Source: Rathayibacter sp. SW19
GTDB lineage: Bacteria > Actinomycetota > Actinomycetes > Actinomycetales > Microbacteriaceae
Direction of reading: 5' to 3'
Assembly (NCBI RefSeq): GCF_030866825.1
Contig: NZ_CP133020.1
Location: 434,001-498,000 of the forward strand
Length of the DNA stretch: 64,000 bases
The translations under genes and the position numbers were made by a program. The notes under the pieces were generated by a model, which was not told the origin of the DNA, did not search any database, and worked only from the letters and a program-made list of their open reading frames with translations. Positions 33,720 through 42,309 of this stretch are shown here, in pieces (the stretch's first letter is position 1; each line of letters opens with the position of its first letter).

Positions 33720-36452
33720 CTATTTCGACACGGCGAAGGTTCCGGATGCGCCGCGCTCGGCATCCGACATCGCATGCGTCACGAACGGGTAGTTGCCGGC
33801 TTCCGGGAAGGTCAGCTCGACGAACCCGCCCTGTGCAGGCAACAGCCCGAGCACTTGGGAGCCGCCCGTGCCCGTGCTGCCGCCGTTCCTGAGCAGGTAG
33901 TCGCCTTCCGAATAGACGGTGTCGAACTGTGCGCCCACGATATGGAATGCGCTGAACAGGTTGGGGCCGGCATCCAGCACCCAGATGCGAACCTTCTCGC
34001 CGGCCTTCGCCGTCAGCGGACGATAGCTGTATTGGTTCGCGTACCCGTTGAAGACAACCAGATCCGGTTTCTCGGTCGCAACCTTGGCCGCATCGACTTC
34101 GCCCTTCTGCGGACCGAGGTAGTACTCGGACTGGACGAGCACGTATTCCGCGGAGACCGCATCCAGCCCGGGGGGATCGATGATGACGGCACCGAACATT
34201 CCGTTGGCGATATGTGCAGACATCGGCATGGTCGAGCAGTGGTACAGCCAAATGCCGGAACGCGTCGCCGTGAACGTGTAGTGCAGGCTTTGGCCGGGCT
34301 GGATGGTGCGCATCGGCTTGTCCGGCGCGAGTGCACCGGCATGGAAGTCAATCGAATGACCCATAGACGCATCGTTGACCAGGGTGATCTCGAACCTGTC
34401 GCCGACGTGCCCACGCAGTGTCGGCCCCGGCGCCGTGCCGTTGTAGGTCCACAGGGTCTGGTAGACGCCTGGAGCAACCTGCGTGAGTGTGTCGCGCACA
34501 GTCAGAGTCAGCGTGTGCACGGTGCCGCCCGGTGCTGTCGCAGTTGCGGCGGGCTTCAGCGCGGCGTCATACGGCTGGAACGACGCGGGTGGCTTCTTCG
34601 CAAGGTCGATGTCCTTTGCAGCGGACGGCCCGGTCGCAGCGCCCATGTCCATGCCGTCGTGGCCGCCCGACGCGCTGCTCGAGTCCGTCGCAGACGGCGC
34701 ACCGATCGCGACGATGTTCATCACCATGCCCAACTGCCGGTGGCCGGTGATGGAACACCAACCGGCGATGTCGGCGGTGATCACGCCCACATCGACCTTC
34801 GCGGATGCCCCGCCCACCATCCGCCCGGAGGTTACCCCGGTTGCCAGCGTCAGGTCGTGCACCATGTCGTCGGCGTTCGTCAGGTCGATGATTAGCTTGT
34901 TGCCCGCCGGCACGCGCACGGAGCTGGGCGAGAATCGCATGTCCTTCATGCTCATCTTCACGGTGGTTGTCTGCCCGGTTGCCACAACCGAGGAGGTGCC
35001 CGCGGCCGCGCCGTTTCCGGCGCCGCTGCCGCCGCCGCTTGCCGCCCCGGTCGGCCCGAGCGTGCCTGCGGGGCTGAACGCAACGCCGACGGCCACCGCC
35101 AGCACGAGGGTGCCGATCGCCGACATCATCGTGCCGCTGCGCGTGTGCAACGTGGGTTTCGCGCTCTTCGGCGAGGTCACCGGCCAATCTTCCGCCTTCG
35201 CGTGCCGGGAAACGACGGCCGCCCTGACGGCGAGCGGAATCACCGTCAGCAACGCGACGGCCACGATCGCCATGAGAGTGATCTCCACCGGCACGGGAAG
35301 TGGCAGCAGTCCGACCAGCAGCGCGCCGTTGACGACGATTACCCGGAAGACGCCGAATCGATCGACCTCGTAGTTCATGCAACGGGTCGCCACCGGCCCG
35401 CCGCCGATAACGACGGGGATCAGGTAGCTCAGCGCTGCGAACACCAGCTGAGCCACGAAGCCGACCACCAGGGGAATCAGCAGAGCGGGGAGGCCGGCCG
35501 CAGCATCCGCCCAGTTCGGAGCAACGGCGACGAGCACTGCGAAGGTCAGCACCGAGCCGAAGAACCAGAGCAGCGCGGCTCCCATGCTCCAACCGGCATA
35601 TGTCGTGGGCGGTGACTTGACTGCCTGCCGACCGGCCTCGATCAGCACCAGAGCGAGGCCGGCAAGGTACAGCGCGAGACCCAGCACAACACCCCAACGG
35701 AGCCCGATCAAACAGGCGAGGCCGATGATGAGCACGCCGAACGCGAGCATGGGGAGGGCGCGCCGGGCGGCGGCATCCGCTGTGGGAAGAATGCGCGCGT
35801 GCAGCACGGTCGGCCAGAGCAACACGATCGTGCCGACCACGGTGAGGCCCACCCAACCGGCCAGATTGAAGCCGATGTGTGCGAGATAAAGGCGATCGTG
35901 ATCCTCGCCGGTCGCCCCCGTTTCGGCCATCAGCACGCCGAGCACGACACCGATCACCAGCATCAGTGCGGCCACGATGTAGTAGCGCACGAGCGTGCCG
36001 AACCGCGACGGCAGGGCTGCCCGCACTTGCAGCGTCAGGCTGGTCGCCTGCGCGATGGCTGCACCGAGAACGAGAGCCCCGCCGACCACGACCAGAGGCC
36101 AGACAGAAGCGATGATGACGACGACGACGACCGCGATCGCGCCAGCAGTGTGCACCCCGAGACGGATGCTGAGCCCGACCCGACCGGCGCCCGCCCCGCG
36201 GCGCAGCAGAGTATCCGCGAAGTGCTGGCTCCAGATGATGATCGCGGTGCTCGCCGCGCCGAGCAGTGTGAGGTGAACGCCCAGCCAGTCCGCGGCGGGA
36301 ATGCCGCGCTGCGAGATCATGACGACGAGTGCCGCCACGAGCCAGGCCGCGACGATCGAGTTGGTCACGCCGTACCAGAGTTTGCGGCGCACGCCGCGAG
36401 CTGCAGGATGCCGCTGCCCGCTCGCGGCGCCGCGCCCGAGTGTCGGGCTCAC
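33720..36452 (-). CDS. Membrane-fused copper nitrite reductase (NirK-type)
   Basis: The 910-residue protein has three parts. Residues about 25-430 form some twelve membrane helices. A cupredoxin domain follows (MRFSPSSVRVPAG, type-1 copper ligands in MVHDL and WCSITGHRQLGM). The last 300 residues are a two-domain multicopper oxidase with the NirK ligands HSIDFHAG, YHCSTMPMSAHIANGM, FHIVG and FVTHAM. The NirK catalytic Asp (in HSIDFHA) and second-sphere His (FHIV) are kept; the usual Ile after that His is Val. It should reduce nitrite to nitric oxide at the outer membrane face. Its start overlaps the stop of the NnrS-like gene by 4 bp. Confidence 0.82.
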   Translation of the reverse strand: MSPTLGRGAASGQRHPAARGVRRKLWYGVTNSIVAAWLVAALVVMISQRGIPAADWLGVHLTLLGAASTAIIIWSQHFADTLLRRGAGAGRVGLSIRLGVHTAGAIAVVVVVIIASVWPLVVVGGALVLGAAIAQATSLTLQVRAALPSRFGTLVRYYIVAALMLVIGVVLGVLMAETGATGEDHDRLYLAHIGFNLAGWVGLTVVGTIVLLWPTVLHARILPTADAAARRALPMLAFGVLIIGLACLIGLRWGVVLGLALYLAGLALVLIEAGRQAVKSPPTTYAGWSMGAALLWFFGSVLTFAVLVAVAPNWADAAAGLPALLIPLVVGFVAQLVFAALSYLIPVVIGGGPVATRCMNYEVDRFGVFRVIVVNGALLVGLLPLPVPVEITLMAIVAVALLTVIPLAVRAAVVSRHAKAEDWPVTSPKSAKPTLHTRSGTMMSAIGTLVLAVAVGVAFSPAGTLGPTGAASGGGSGAGNGAAAGTSSVVATGQTTTVKMSMKDMRFSPSSVRVPAGNKLIIDLTNADDMVHDLTLATGVTSGRMVGGASAKVDVGVITADIAGWCSITGHRQLGMVMNIVAIGAPSATDSSSASGGHDGMDMGAATGPSAAKDIDLAKKPPASFQPYDAALKPAATATAPGGTVHTLTLTVRDTLTQVAPGVYQTLWTYNGTAPGPTLRGHVGDRFEITLVNDASMGHSIDFHAGALAPDKPMRTIQPGQSLHYTFTATRSGIWLYHCSTMPMSAHIANGMFGAVIIDPPGLDAVSAEYVLVQSEYYLGPQKGEVDAAKVATEKPDLVVFNGYANQYSYRPLTAKAGEKVRIWVLDAGPNLFSAFHIVGAQFDTVYSEGDYLLRNGGSTGTGGSQVLGLLPAQGGFVELTFPEAGNYPFVTHAMSDAERGASGTFAVSK

Positions 36453-37750
36453 GGGGCCTCATCAGGCAGGTCTGCATGCGCGACCGGATGCTGGCGCTCC
36501 GCCGCAGAAATCCGCTCGCGTCGTGCTGCGGCGGCGGCCGCAGCCTGCTTCTTAGGAACGCCGCGCAGCACGGATGCAATGGCGAGGATCACGAACAGCA
36601 GCACAGCGATGATGTTCAGCACGCCGCCCCACTGTACGAGAACGGGCAGATCGCGCAGATCGCCGGCGAGGATGCGCAGCGCCAACGACAGGTGCAGCAG
36701 CACGACCGGCAGGTAGAAGATCGGGCGATATGGCAAGGGCTTGCGCAGCACGGCAGGCAGGATCACGGGGGCATGCGCCATGATCATGGCCAGGGTGAAC
36801 CCGAGGAAAACCGAGTGCACGGTCGCGTCGTAGAGCGGCCCGGACGTGACGGGCCCGTTGAACAGCCAGATCAGGCCGGCGACGACGAGCCAGAAGTAGC
36901 CGGCGAGCAGGCAGGCCGCGATGTACCGGGGCAGCCCCTTGGCTTTGACAAGCCGAGTGGCGACGTCGAACACGGTCAACCAGATGACGACGGCGATCAG
37001 CGCGGCACCGAAGATCGGGTACCCCGCCGCAGGCCACAGCATCGCGGCGAGAACTCCGAGTGCGAGTGCAACGCAGACCGCGAAGGCGGCGCGCTCCGTC
37101 GCGTGACTGAGGGCGACCATCCGGGCGAGTTCGACGCGCTCGCCGGCGATGGTCAGGATCATGAAGCCGGCCATGCCGGGAACGAGGGCGGATGCGTCCA
37201 GGCCGCCGATCCACAGCACTGCAGAGGCCAGCCCCAGGAATGCGCCCAGGGCTTGGATGGCTGATGCGAGCATCGCCTGCCGGCGCCAGATCGCCAGGTA
37301 GATGAACAGCAGCGCGATCGACCCGACCGCCAACATTCCGGCGCCGACGGCAAGTGGCAGCGGCGAGAGCATTAGGAAGCCGGCCAGGCCGAAGGCGGCG
37401 GGTGAGCCGAATGCCCACCATTTGCGGATCGCCACCGCGCGTTCGAGGGCGATCACCGTGCCGATGAAACCGAACACCAGCAGCGGACCGTGCACGATGG
37501 GCAAACGCGCGAATGTCAGGGGGGCGGGGAGTCCGAGAAGGAGCAGCGCGGCATCCAGACCGGCCAGCAGTGCGATGCCGCCGGGAATCAGGAACGCAAG
37601 GCGCGTGCCGGTGCGGCTGAGCACGGGCCGCGTGCGCGGGCGCCTGCCGGGTGTGGGCTTGCCGGCCGTGGGCTTGCCGGGTGCGTCGTGGATGTCGTCC
37701 TCGTTTCGCGGGCATCGTGTTGGGCGAGCAGGGTGTTGAGCAAACAGCAT
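36449..37750 (-). CDS. NnrS-like haem-copper membrane protein
   Basis: A 433-residue protein with about twelve membrane helices. Histidines lie at helix ends in PIVHGPLLVFGFIG, ATVHSVFLGFTLAMIMAHAPVILPA and LLHLSLALR. This pattern resembles NnrS, a haem- and copper-containing protein that protects against nitric oxide, although overall similarity to characterised NnrS cannot be judged here. Translational coupling to the nitrite reductase fits a role in handling its product NO. The N-terminal 45 residues are Pro/Lys/Arg-rich. The start at 37750 lies close to a TAAAAT-like -10 element on the minus strand, so the message may be nearly leaderless. Confidence 0.7.
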   Translation of the reverse strand: MLFAQHPARPTRCPRNEDDIHDAPGKPTAGKPTPGRRPRTRPVLSRTGTRLAFLIPGGIALLAGLDAALLLLGLPAPLTFARLPIVHGPLLVFGFIGTVIALERAVAIRKWWAFGSPAAFGLAGFLMLSPLPLAVGAGMLAVGSIALLFIYLAIWRRQAMLASAIQALGAFLGLASAVLWIGGLDASALVPGMAGFMILTIAGERVELARMVALSHATERAAFAVCVALALGVLAAMLWPAAGYPIFGAALIAVVIWLTVFDVATRLVKAKGLPRYIAACLLAGYFWLVVAGLIWLFNGPVTSGPLYDATVHSVFLGFTLAMIMAHAPVILPAVLRKPLPYRPIFYLPVVLLHLSLALRILAGDLRDLPVLVQWGGVLNIIAVLLFVILAIASVLRGVPKKQAAAAAAARRERISAAERQHPVAHADLPDEAP

Positions 37751-37829
37751 GAAGCTGGTTTACGATGATTTTATTACTTTTAAATGTCCTGAGCATCTGA
37801 GCTCCAGGATGACAACCGAAAGGAACACA

Positions 37830-38072
37830 ATGGCTGAGCGCCCCGTGCTCGATGTTCGCACAGAGATTCCGCAGCGTCGACACGAGCTGATCTTCGAGCA
37901 CTACAACGCGCTCACGCCGGGCGAGGGTTACATCCTGGTCAACGACCACGATCCGAAGCCGCTGTACTACCAGTTCGAAGCCGAGCACGCGGGCAACTTC
38001 ACCTGGGAATACCTGGAGCAGGGCCCCGAGGTGTGGCGCGTCGAGATTGCTCGGCCGGTGGCGGTCGCCTGA
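37830..38072 (+). CDS. DUF2249-domain protein
   Basis: The 80-residue protein (DVRTEIPQRRHELIFEHYNALTPGEGYILVNDHDPKPLYYQFEAE...FTWEYLEQGPEVWRVEI) covers a complete DUF2249 domain. Such proteins are repeatedly found beside denitrification and NO-response genes, but no activity is established. It is divergent from the NnrS-nirK operon and shares its 80-bp AT-rich promoter region, which supports common regulation by oxygen or NO. ATG at 37830, with GAAAGGA six bases upstream; the frame runs back to 37749 without a ribosome site. Confidence 0.82.
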   Translation: MAERPVLDVRTEIPQRRHELIFEHYNALTPGEGYILVNDHDPKPLYYQFEAEHAGNFTWEYLEQGPEVWRVEIARPVAVA

Positions 38073-38120
38073 GTCGAGTTGTGCTGCGTTGCGCTGAGTC
38101 GTTCGGGCATCGGGCTCGCT

Positions 38121-38222
38121 ATGAGTGCGGACCTTCCGTGAACGCGGGGCCTTCCATGAACGCTGAGCTTTTATGAGCACGGACTTTCTATGAGCACTGA
38201 CCTTCTATGAGCACTGACCTTC
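38121..38222 (+). repeat. 17-bp tandem repeat containing copies of a start codon
   Basis: Six copies follow each other with ATG or GTG at 38121, 38138, 38156, 38173, 38190 and 38207 (spacings 17, 18, 17, 17 and 17 bp). The last two are identical: CTATGAGCACTGACCTT. The last copy encodes the first residues, MSTDL, of the following membrane protein. Since 17 is not a multiple of three, only one copy is in frame with the gene. Confidence 0.85.
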
Positions 38223-38689
38223 CTGCTGCGCTCGCCGGCACGCTGCTCGGCGTGCTGATTGTCTCCTCCGCGGTCTGGCTGGGCGGATGGGTGGCGTTGG
38301 TCGTCGTCGCACGCAGCACGACGGCCACGCTGTCTCGTCACGATCGCGTGGCGTTCTTCCGCCACTTCGGCCCGCGTTTCGGCATCGTTGCAACGATTGC
38401 ACTTGTGCTGGCCTACATCTCGGGCATCATTCTGCTGGCGGCCGTGCCGTGGAGCGTTGTGTCGACGCTATTGGTGGTCGTCGCAGTCGTGATTCTAATT
38501 GTGCTCGGTGTCGGCGTTCTTCAGGCCCGGCGGATGTCGCGCCTGCGTCGAGCGGTCGTCGCGGCTCCCGAAGACACCGCGTTGGCAACGCGCGTGCGCA
38601 GAGGCGGGCAGCGCGCGCTGGCGCTGCGGGCGGGCCTCGGGGTGCTGAGCCTGGCGATGGTGGTGCTGGCGGTCATTCTGGTCGCATGA
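38207..38689 (+). CDS. Small four-helix membrane protein
   Basis: The 160-residue protein has an N-terminal helix (ALAGTLLGVLIVSSAVWLGGWVALVVVA) and three further helices, with conserved-looking His and Arg in RHDRVAFFRHFGPRFGI. The size and histidines recall CopD/DUF2269-type membrane proteins, but I cannot assign it. It lies downstream of the DUF2249 gene and may belong to the nitrite/NO block. The gene begins inside a tandem repeat, so its translation start has been duplicated upstream in other frames; I keep the last copy, the only one in frame with the protein. Confidence 0.65.
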   Translation: MSTDLPAALAGTLLGVLIVSSAVWLGGWVALVVVARSTTATLSRHDRVAFFRHFGPRFGIVATIALVLAYISGIILLAAVPWSVVSTLLVVVAVVILIVLGVGVLQARRMSRLRRAVVAAPEDTALATRVRRGGQRALALRAGLGVLSLAMVVLAVILVA

Positions 38690-38774
38690 GTGTCGTGGCG
38701 TCGACGGTTGCTGAGGCATAGCCTGTCTATGCACTGTGGCGCAGACCACTGTGACGCAGACCGAAGGAGCAACC

Positions 38775-39563
38775 GTGACAGAGGCGTTCAGCGACGAGCA
38801 GCGCACCATCCTTGAGACCGTGCCGGTGCGGCCGGCCGCACGGATCGAGACTGAAGGTGTGCTGTACGAGCACGTGGCGGCATCCGGCGAACGCACCGAA
38901 CTCGAGGGCTACCTCGCGCACGATGCCGCGCTGACCGGCCCACGTCCGGCCGTGCTGATCGTGCACGACTGGACCGGCGTCGGCCCGAACGTGCAGATGC
39001 GCGCCCAAATGCTGGCGCGTCTCGGCTATGTGGCGCTCGCCGCCGACATCTATGGCAAGGGGGTGCGCCCGACGGGGGAGGCGGCATCCGCTGAAGCCCG
39101 CAAGTATTACGCCGACTTGTCGCTGCTTCGCGAGCGGGTGCAGGCCGGGTATCAGCGGCTGGCGGCCGATCCGCGGGTGGATCCGAAACGAATCGCGGTC
39201 ATGGGCTATTGTTTCGGCGGCAGCGCGGCTCTCGAGTTCGCACGCACTGGGGCGCCGGTGCGTGGCGTGGTGTCGTTTCACGGTGTGTTGATTGCGCATG
39301 AGCCGAGTGACGCATCCGCAATTCGTGCGTCGTTGCTGGTGCTGACAGGCGCGGCGGACCCGGCGGTGCCCGACGCTGCACTGGACGCATTCAAGGACGA
39401 ACTGCGCGCTGTGCCTGCACTCGACTGGCAGGTGGTGAGCTACAGCGGTGCGCCGCACGCCTTCACCGTACCGGGCAGCGATCGCTATCGCCCCGTAGCG
39501 GATGTGCGCAGCTGGCGTGCGCTCGTCGACTTCCTTGCCGAGGTGCTTGCTGTCGGTCCCTGA
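38775..39563 (+). CDS. Dienelactone hydrolase family protein
   Basis: A cytoplasmic alpha/beta hydrolase of about 262 residues. The nucleophile is the Cys of GYCFGGSAAL, the acid lies in LTGAADPAVPD and the His in YSGAPHAFTVPGS, the Cys-Asp-His triad of dienelactone hydrolases. These enzymes open lactones in aromatic degradation, though many homologues act on unknown esters. I use the GTG at 38775 because GAAGGAG lies five bases before it; a GTG at 38736 would add 13 residues. The gene ends 28 bp from the IS110 transposase stop, so the element may have landed just behind it. Confidence 0.85.
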   Translation: MTEAFSDEQRTILETVPVRPAARIETEGVLYEHVAASGERTELEGYLAHDAALTGPRPAVLIVHDWTGVGPNVQMRAQMLARLGYVALAADIYGKGVRPTGEAASAEARKYYADLSLLRERVQAGYQRLAADPRVDPKRIAVMGYCFGGSAALEFARTGAPVRGVVSFHGVLIAHEPSDASAIRASLLVLTGAADPAVPDAALDAFKDELRAVPALDWQVVSYSGAPHAFTVPGSDRYRPVADVRSWRALVDFLAEVLAVGP

Positions 39564-39590
39564 GCGTAGTCGACGCTTCTATGGGTTTTG

Positions 39591-40643
39591 TCAAGTGTTG
39601 GCGTTGAGTTTTCGGAAGATTGAGCGTGCGATGTGGCGTTTGAGGTTGCGGAGGGTTTCGCGGCGGTTGTGGCCTTGTTCTTGGCGTTTGGCGGTGTAGG
39701 CCTTGGTGGGCTCGTCGTTGAGCATGCGGTGGGAGGCGATGATGTAGAGGGCGTGGTTGAGTTGCCGGTCGCCGCCGCGGTGCAGGCGGTGCCGGGTGGT
39801 GTTCCCGGAGGACGCGGGGATCGGGGCGACGCCGGCGAGGCGGGCGAATGCGGCCTCGGAGCGGATGCGGCCGTGGGCGGAGAAGGAGACCAGGAGTTGG
39901 GCGGCGGTGAAGGGTCCGAGACCGTTCTCTTCCAGTAGCCAGGCGGCCAGTGCGGTGACGTGGATGGTCAGCTTGGCGTTGATGGTGGCGATCTCGCCCT
40001 GCCGGGTGTGGATTTCCTGGGCCATCCGGGTTGCTTCGGCTCGGATGGTGTTCTGTGCGGGGGTGTCGGTGCTGCGGGTGCGCCAGGCGGCGACCTGGCC
40101 GATTTGTGCTTTCGTCAGTTTCTTGCGGGCGTCGATGCCGAGGGGAAAGCCACGCAGCAGCGCGGTCAACGCGTTGCTGGTGGCGGTTTTGTTCTTCTGC
40201 AGTGCTTTCCGGGAGGTCAAAAGGACTCGCAGTGCGGCCTGGTCGCCGTGGTGTGTGCGGGGGATCATCAGCCGGTCCACGGGCAGGGCCAGTGCGTGGC
40301 GGGCGGCGTGTTCGGCGTCGATGACGTCGCTTTTACCGGCCCGGCGGACACCTCGTTTCGGTGGTTTCGTTTCGGTGACTTCCACCCGGTGGGCACTCAG
40401 CAGGTCGGTGAAGGTTGCCCCGTAGGAGCCGGTGCCTTCCATCGCGACCAGGGTGTGGCCTGGTGCCTCGCGCAGCATCCACGCGTAGGCGCGGTCCAGC
40501 CCGGGTTTACTGGTCGGGAAAGTCGCCGACTTCAGCAGCGCTCCGGCACTGCTGAGCACGGCCAGGGTGTGGGTCCTGGCATGCGTGTCGACCCCGATGA
40601 CGTGGTCGTACTGTTGCCAAACCAGTTGTGAGACGATGGGCAC
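39591..40643 (-). CDS. IS110-family transposase (bridge recombinase)
   Basis: The 350-residue protein has the DEDD RuvC-like domain of IS110 recombinases, with Asp19 (IGVDTHARTHT), Glu69 (AMEGTGSYG) and Asp106/Asp109 (KSDVIDAEHAAR). A C-terminal Transposase_20 domain follows (LARLAGVAPIPASSGNTTRHRLHRGGDRQLNHAL, with the conserved Ser). Family members recombine DNA using an RNA encoded by the element. The GTG start has GAAGGAG five bases upstream. The frame is intact and all catalytic residues are present, so the element may be active. Confidence 0.93.
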   Translation of the reverse strand: MPIVSQLVWQQYDHVIGVDTHARTHTLAVLSSAGALLKSATFPTSKPGLDRAYAWMLREAPGHTLVAMEGTGSYGATFTDLLSAHRVEVTETKPPKRGVRRAGKSDVIDAEHAARHALALPVDRLMIPRTHHGDQAALRVLLTSRKALQKNKTATSNALTALLRGFPLGIDARKKLTKAQIGQVAAWRTRSTDTPAQNTIRAEATRMAQEIHTRQGEIATINAKLTIHVTALAAWLLEENGLGPFTAAQLLVSFSAHGRIRSEAAFARLAGVAPIPASSGNTTRHRLHRGGDRQLNHALYIIASHRMLNDEPTKAYTAKRQEQGHNRRETLRNLKRHIARSIFRKLNANT

Positions 40644-40700
40644 GGTAACTCCTTCTGTAGGGGGTGTTATTACGTGCCGGTCTGGTCGTCGAGCAGGCGT

Positions 40701-40916
40701 TTCTGTAATGAGTCACGGGATCTCTTACAAGGTCCCGGACGAGCTTCTATCAAGCCATGTTCACGCGGTCAGGCCGGCGCTTCCCGCCCTGCCTGGTGGA
40801 CATGTCGACTGCAAGACACACGCTGCGCGCGGTCGGAAGGGCGGTGAGTCACACCAGACAAAGCTGAAAACGCCAGTCTGCCAGCCAGTACCAGACCAGC
40901 CACAACCATTACAGAA
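40701..40916 (-). ncRNA. Candidate bridge RNA region of the IS110 element
   Basis: This non-coding segment lies upstream of the transposase start, where IS110-group elements encode their bridge RNA. It is bounded by a 10-bp inverted repeat, TTCTGTAATG (40701-40710) and CATTACAGAA (40907-40916). It contains internal complementary segments such as GGGA/TCCC at about 40717-40735 and GGTG-agtca-CACC near 40850. The RNA ends and the target- and donor-binding loops cannot be assigned by eye. Confidence 0.4.
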
Positions 40917-41001
40917 GGGCCGAGTGCGAAGTCACTCGTCGGTTCCTGATATAGTCTTCAGGTTGGCTGAATCAGTACGGAACTGAAGGCCAGCACCGAT
41001 C

Positions 41002-41074
41002 GCGCCCGTAGCTCAACGGATAGAGCATCTGACTACGGATCAGAAGGTTGGGGGTTCGAATCCCTTCGGGCGCA
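41002..41074 (+). tRNA. tRNA-Arg (anticodon ACG)
   Basis: A complete 73-base cloverleaf. The acceptor stem GCGCCCG pairs with CGGGCGC, the D-arm is GCTCAACGGATAGAGC, the anticodon stem TCTGA/TCAGA encloses CTACGGA, and the T-arm contains GGTTCGAATCC. Discriminator A; the CCA end is not encoded. A TATAGT-like -10 box lies about 45 bp upstream. Its 3' side borders an integrative element. Confidence 0.96.
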
Positions 41075-41631
41075 CACTGTAAAAGTCCCGGTCAAATGGC
41101 AATTCCAGCCACTGTAAGCGCCGCTGCTGTATTGGCTCGTGCAATCTCCATGCAATGTGTGACTCAATGACAGGGCAATCTAGCCAGCCCCGGGCGACGG
41201 CGAGCGCGCTCTCTACAAGGAGGCGTCGAGGGGGTAGCGGCCCCGAGAGATTGTGATCCTCTAGCTTCGGATGATCGCAGCAGATGGAGCGGAAACATCC
41301 CGGATTGTCACGGGGGCGGGGGCGAAAAACGGGCGGGGCGGGAGCGTGGACAAATTTCGCTAGGACGTGGGTCGCCTGCCCCGCTTGCCCCTGCCCCCGG
41401 CTCCCTCAAAACTCACTCACGAACGGACGGACGGAACAACCAACAACACTTAAACCCTCGCCGCTCTACGCTGATGATCTGTTCGTCCTTCCCGGCGCTC
41501 CTAAAGGAGCGCACGGACGGACGGACATATGCATCGAGCCAAGAGCGGCCCACAGGAAGGACTGACAACACAACCAAAACAGCCCCGGAAGGAGGAGGAA
41601 CCAACCGGGGCCGTAATGGTGGGGGATGTCG
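41075..41631. other. Non-coding end of the integrative element
   Basis: There is no gene. The sequence holds a G/C-rich homopurine-type run (about 41305-41350, GGGGGCGGGGGCG...GGGCGGGGCGGG), two copies of CGGACGGACGG (about 41423 and 41514), and a tight palindrome GCGCTCC-taaa-GGAGCGC (41495-41512). These could be recombinase, transfer or replication sites, but nothing identifies them. Confidence 0.5.
41582..41611 (-). terminator. Terminator of the excisionase operon
   Basis: On the minus strand GCCCCGG and CCGGGGC form a 7-bp stem around a 16-base loop, followed by TGTTTTGGTTG. It lies 20 bp after the stop of the 225-residue gene. Confidence 0.7.
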
Positions 41632-42309
41632 CTACGGCGTGGCGAGCCGGTAGAGCTTCGCGGTCCCCACCTTCCGCTCGGTGACCTGCCCCGAATCAAC
41701 AAGGGGCTGCACCGTGCTCGAGAAGTTGTTCTTATCGAGGCTGGCCACCATCTCGATAAGCGCTGAGCGGCCTAGTTCGTCGCCGGTCCTTGCCAGCACC
41801 TCCAAGACCGCATCCGCCGGGCTCGCCGTCCGCTCCTTCTTCGGCGGTTTCGGCGGCTCAGCGACAGGGCAGTACTCGCAAGGCTGCCACGAGAGAATCA
41901 CGGCCTCCCATGCGTCATTGATTAGACCCTGTGCCTGCAGCGCCACTGCGGATGCCGCGCGCTCCTGGTCCGAGTGAGGGGTTCCGATCTCGACCCTTGG
42001 CAGATTGTGAGGGTACTCCATATCCGCGGCCTTCTTTGCGTCATCCAGGCAATTCTTGCCTAACCGCGGCTGGTAGGGCGATAGACGCCTTGGGATGTCG
42101 TCCGTAAGCGCCGGGCACTCGTCGCAGCGATCGGCGCTGAGGATCGCGTCTACGGCTTCCTGGTAGCCAGGCGTGCTCGGGTGGAGCGGCCTGTCAATCA
42201 CGGGAAGGGGTGCGGCGAGATGCGCGGCCAGCTTGACCGCATGCCGGAGACACAGCCCTCTGACGGAGGCGGCGGCGGAACCCTCGCCGCGCGGGCTCTC
42301 GCAGCTCAT
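41632..42309 (-). CDS. Unknown protein of the integrative element
   Basis: I do not recognise this 225-residue protein. It has CDECPAL (about residues 62-68) and CEYCP (about 144-148), which could bind a metal, then a Pro/Lys-rich linker (AEPPKPPKKERTASP). A C-terminal segment follows: LEVLARTGDELGRSALIEMVASLDKNNFSSTVQPLVDSGQVTERKVGTAKLYRLA. It has the look of a winged-helix DNA-binding domain. Its start overlaps the stop of the excisionase-like gene by 4 bp (ATGA), so both are made together. A regulator or accessory factor of excision is the simplest guess. Confidence 0.6.
   Translation of the reverse strand: MSCESPRGEGSAAASVRGLCLRHAVKLAAHLAAPLPVIDRPLHPSTPGYQEAVDAILSADRCDECPALTDDIPRRLSPYQPRLGKNCLDDAKKAADMEYPHNLPRVEIGTPHSDQERAASAVALQAQGLINDAWEAVILSWQPCEYCPVAEPPKPPKKERTASPADAVLEVLARTGDELGRSALIEMVASLDKNNFSSTVQPLVDSGQVTERKVGTAKLYRLATP

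Larger units (their letters stand above)
39564..40940 (-). mobile_element. IS110-family insertion sequence
   Basis: The transposase gene has only 27 bp to the neighbouring gene on its 3' side but about 360 bp to tRNA-Arg on its 5' side. The long 5' non-coding end is the layout of the IS110 group; the IS1111 group has it at the 3' end. IS110 elements leave no clear inverted repeats or target duplications, so the borders given are approximate; the outer border probably lies between 40917 and the tRNA promoter near 40955. Confidence 0.7.

Noticed and set aside
34567..36579. Long minus-strand frame of 670 codons
   Set aside because: It overlaps the nitrite reductase gene in another frame and encodes an Arg-rich shadow without domains.
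36552..38180. Long minus-strand frame of 542 codons
   Set aside because: Shadow of the NnrS-like gene extending over the DUF2249 gene; no motif or ribosome site.
39757..40425. Plus-strand frames across the IS110 gene
   Set aside because: High-GC shadows of the transposase, whose motifs are all on the minus strand.
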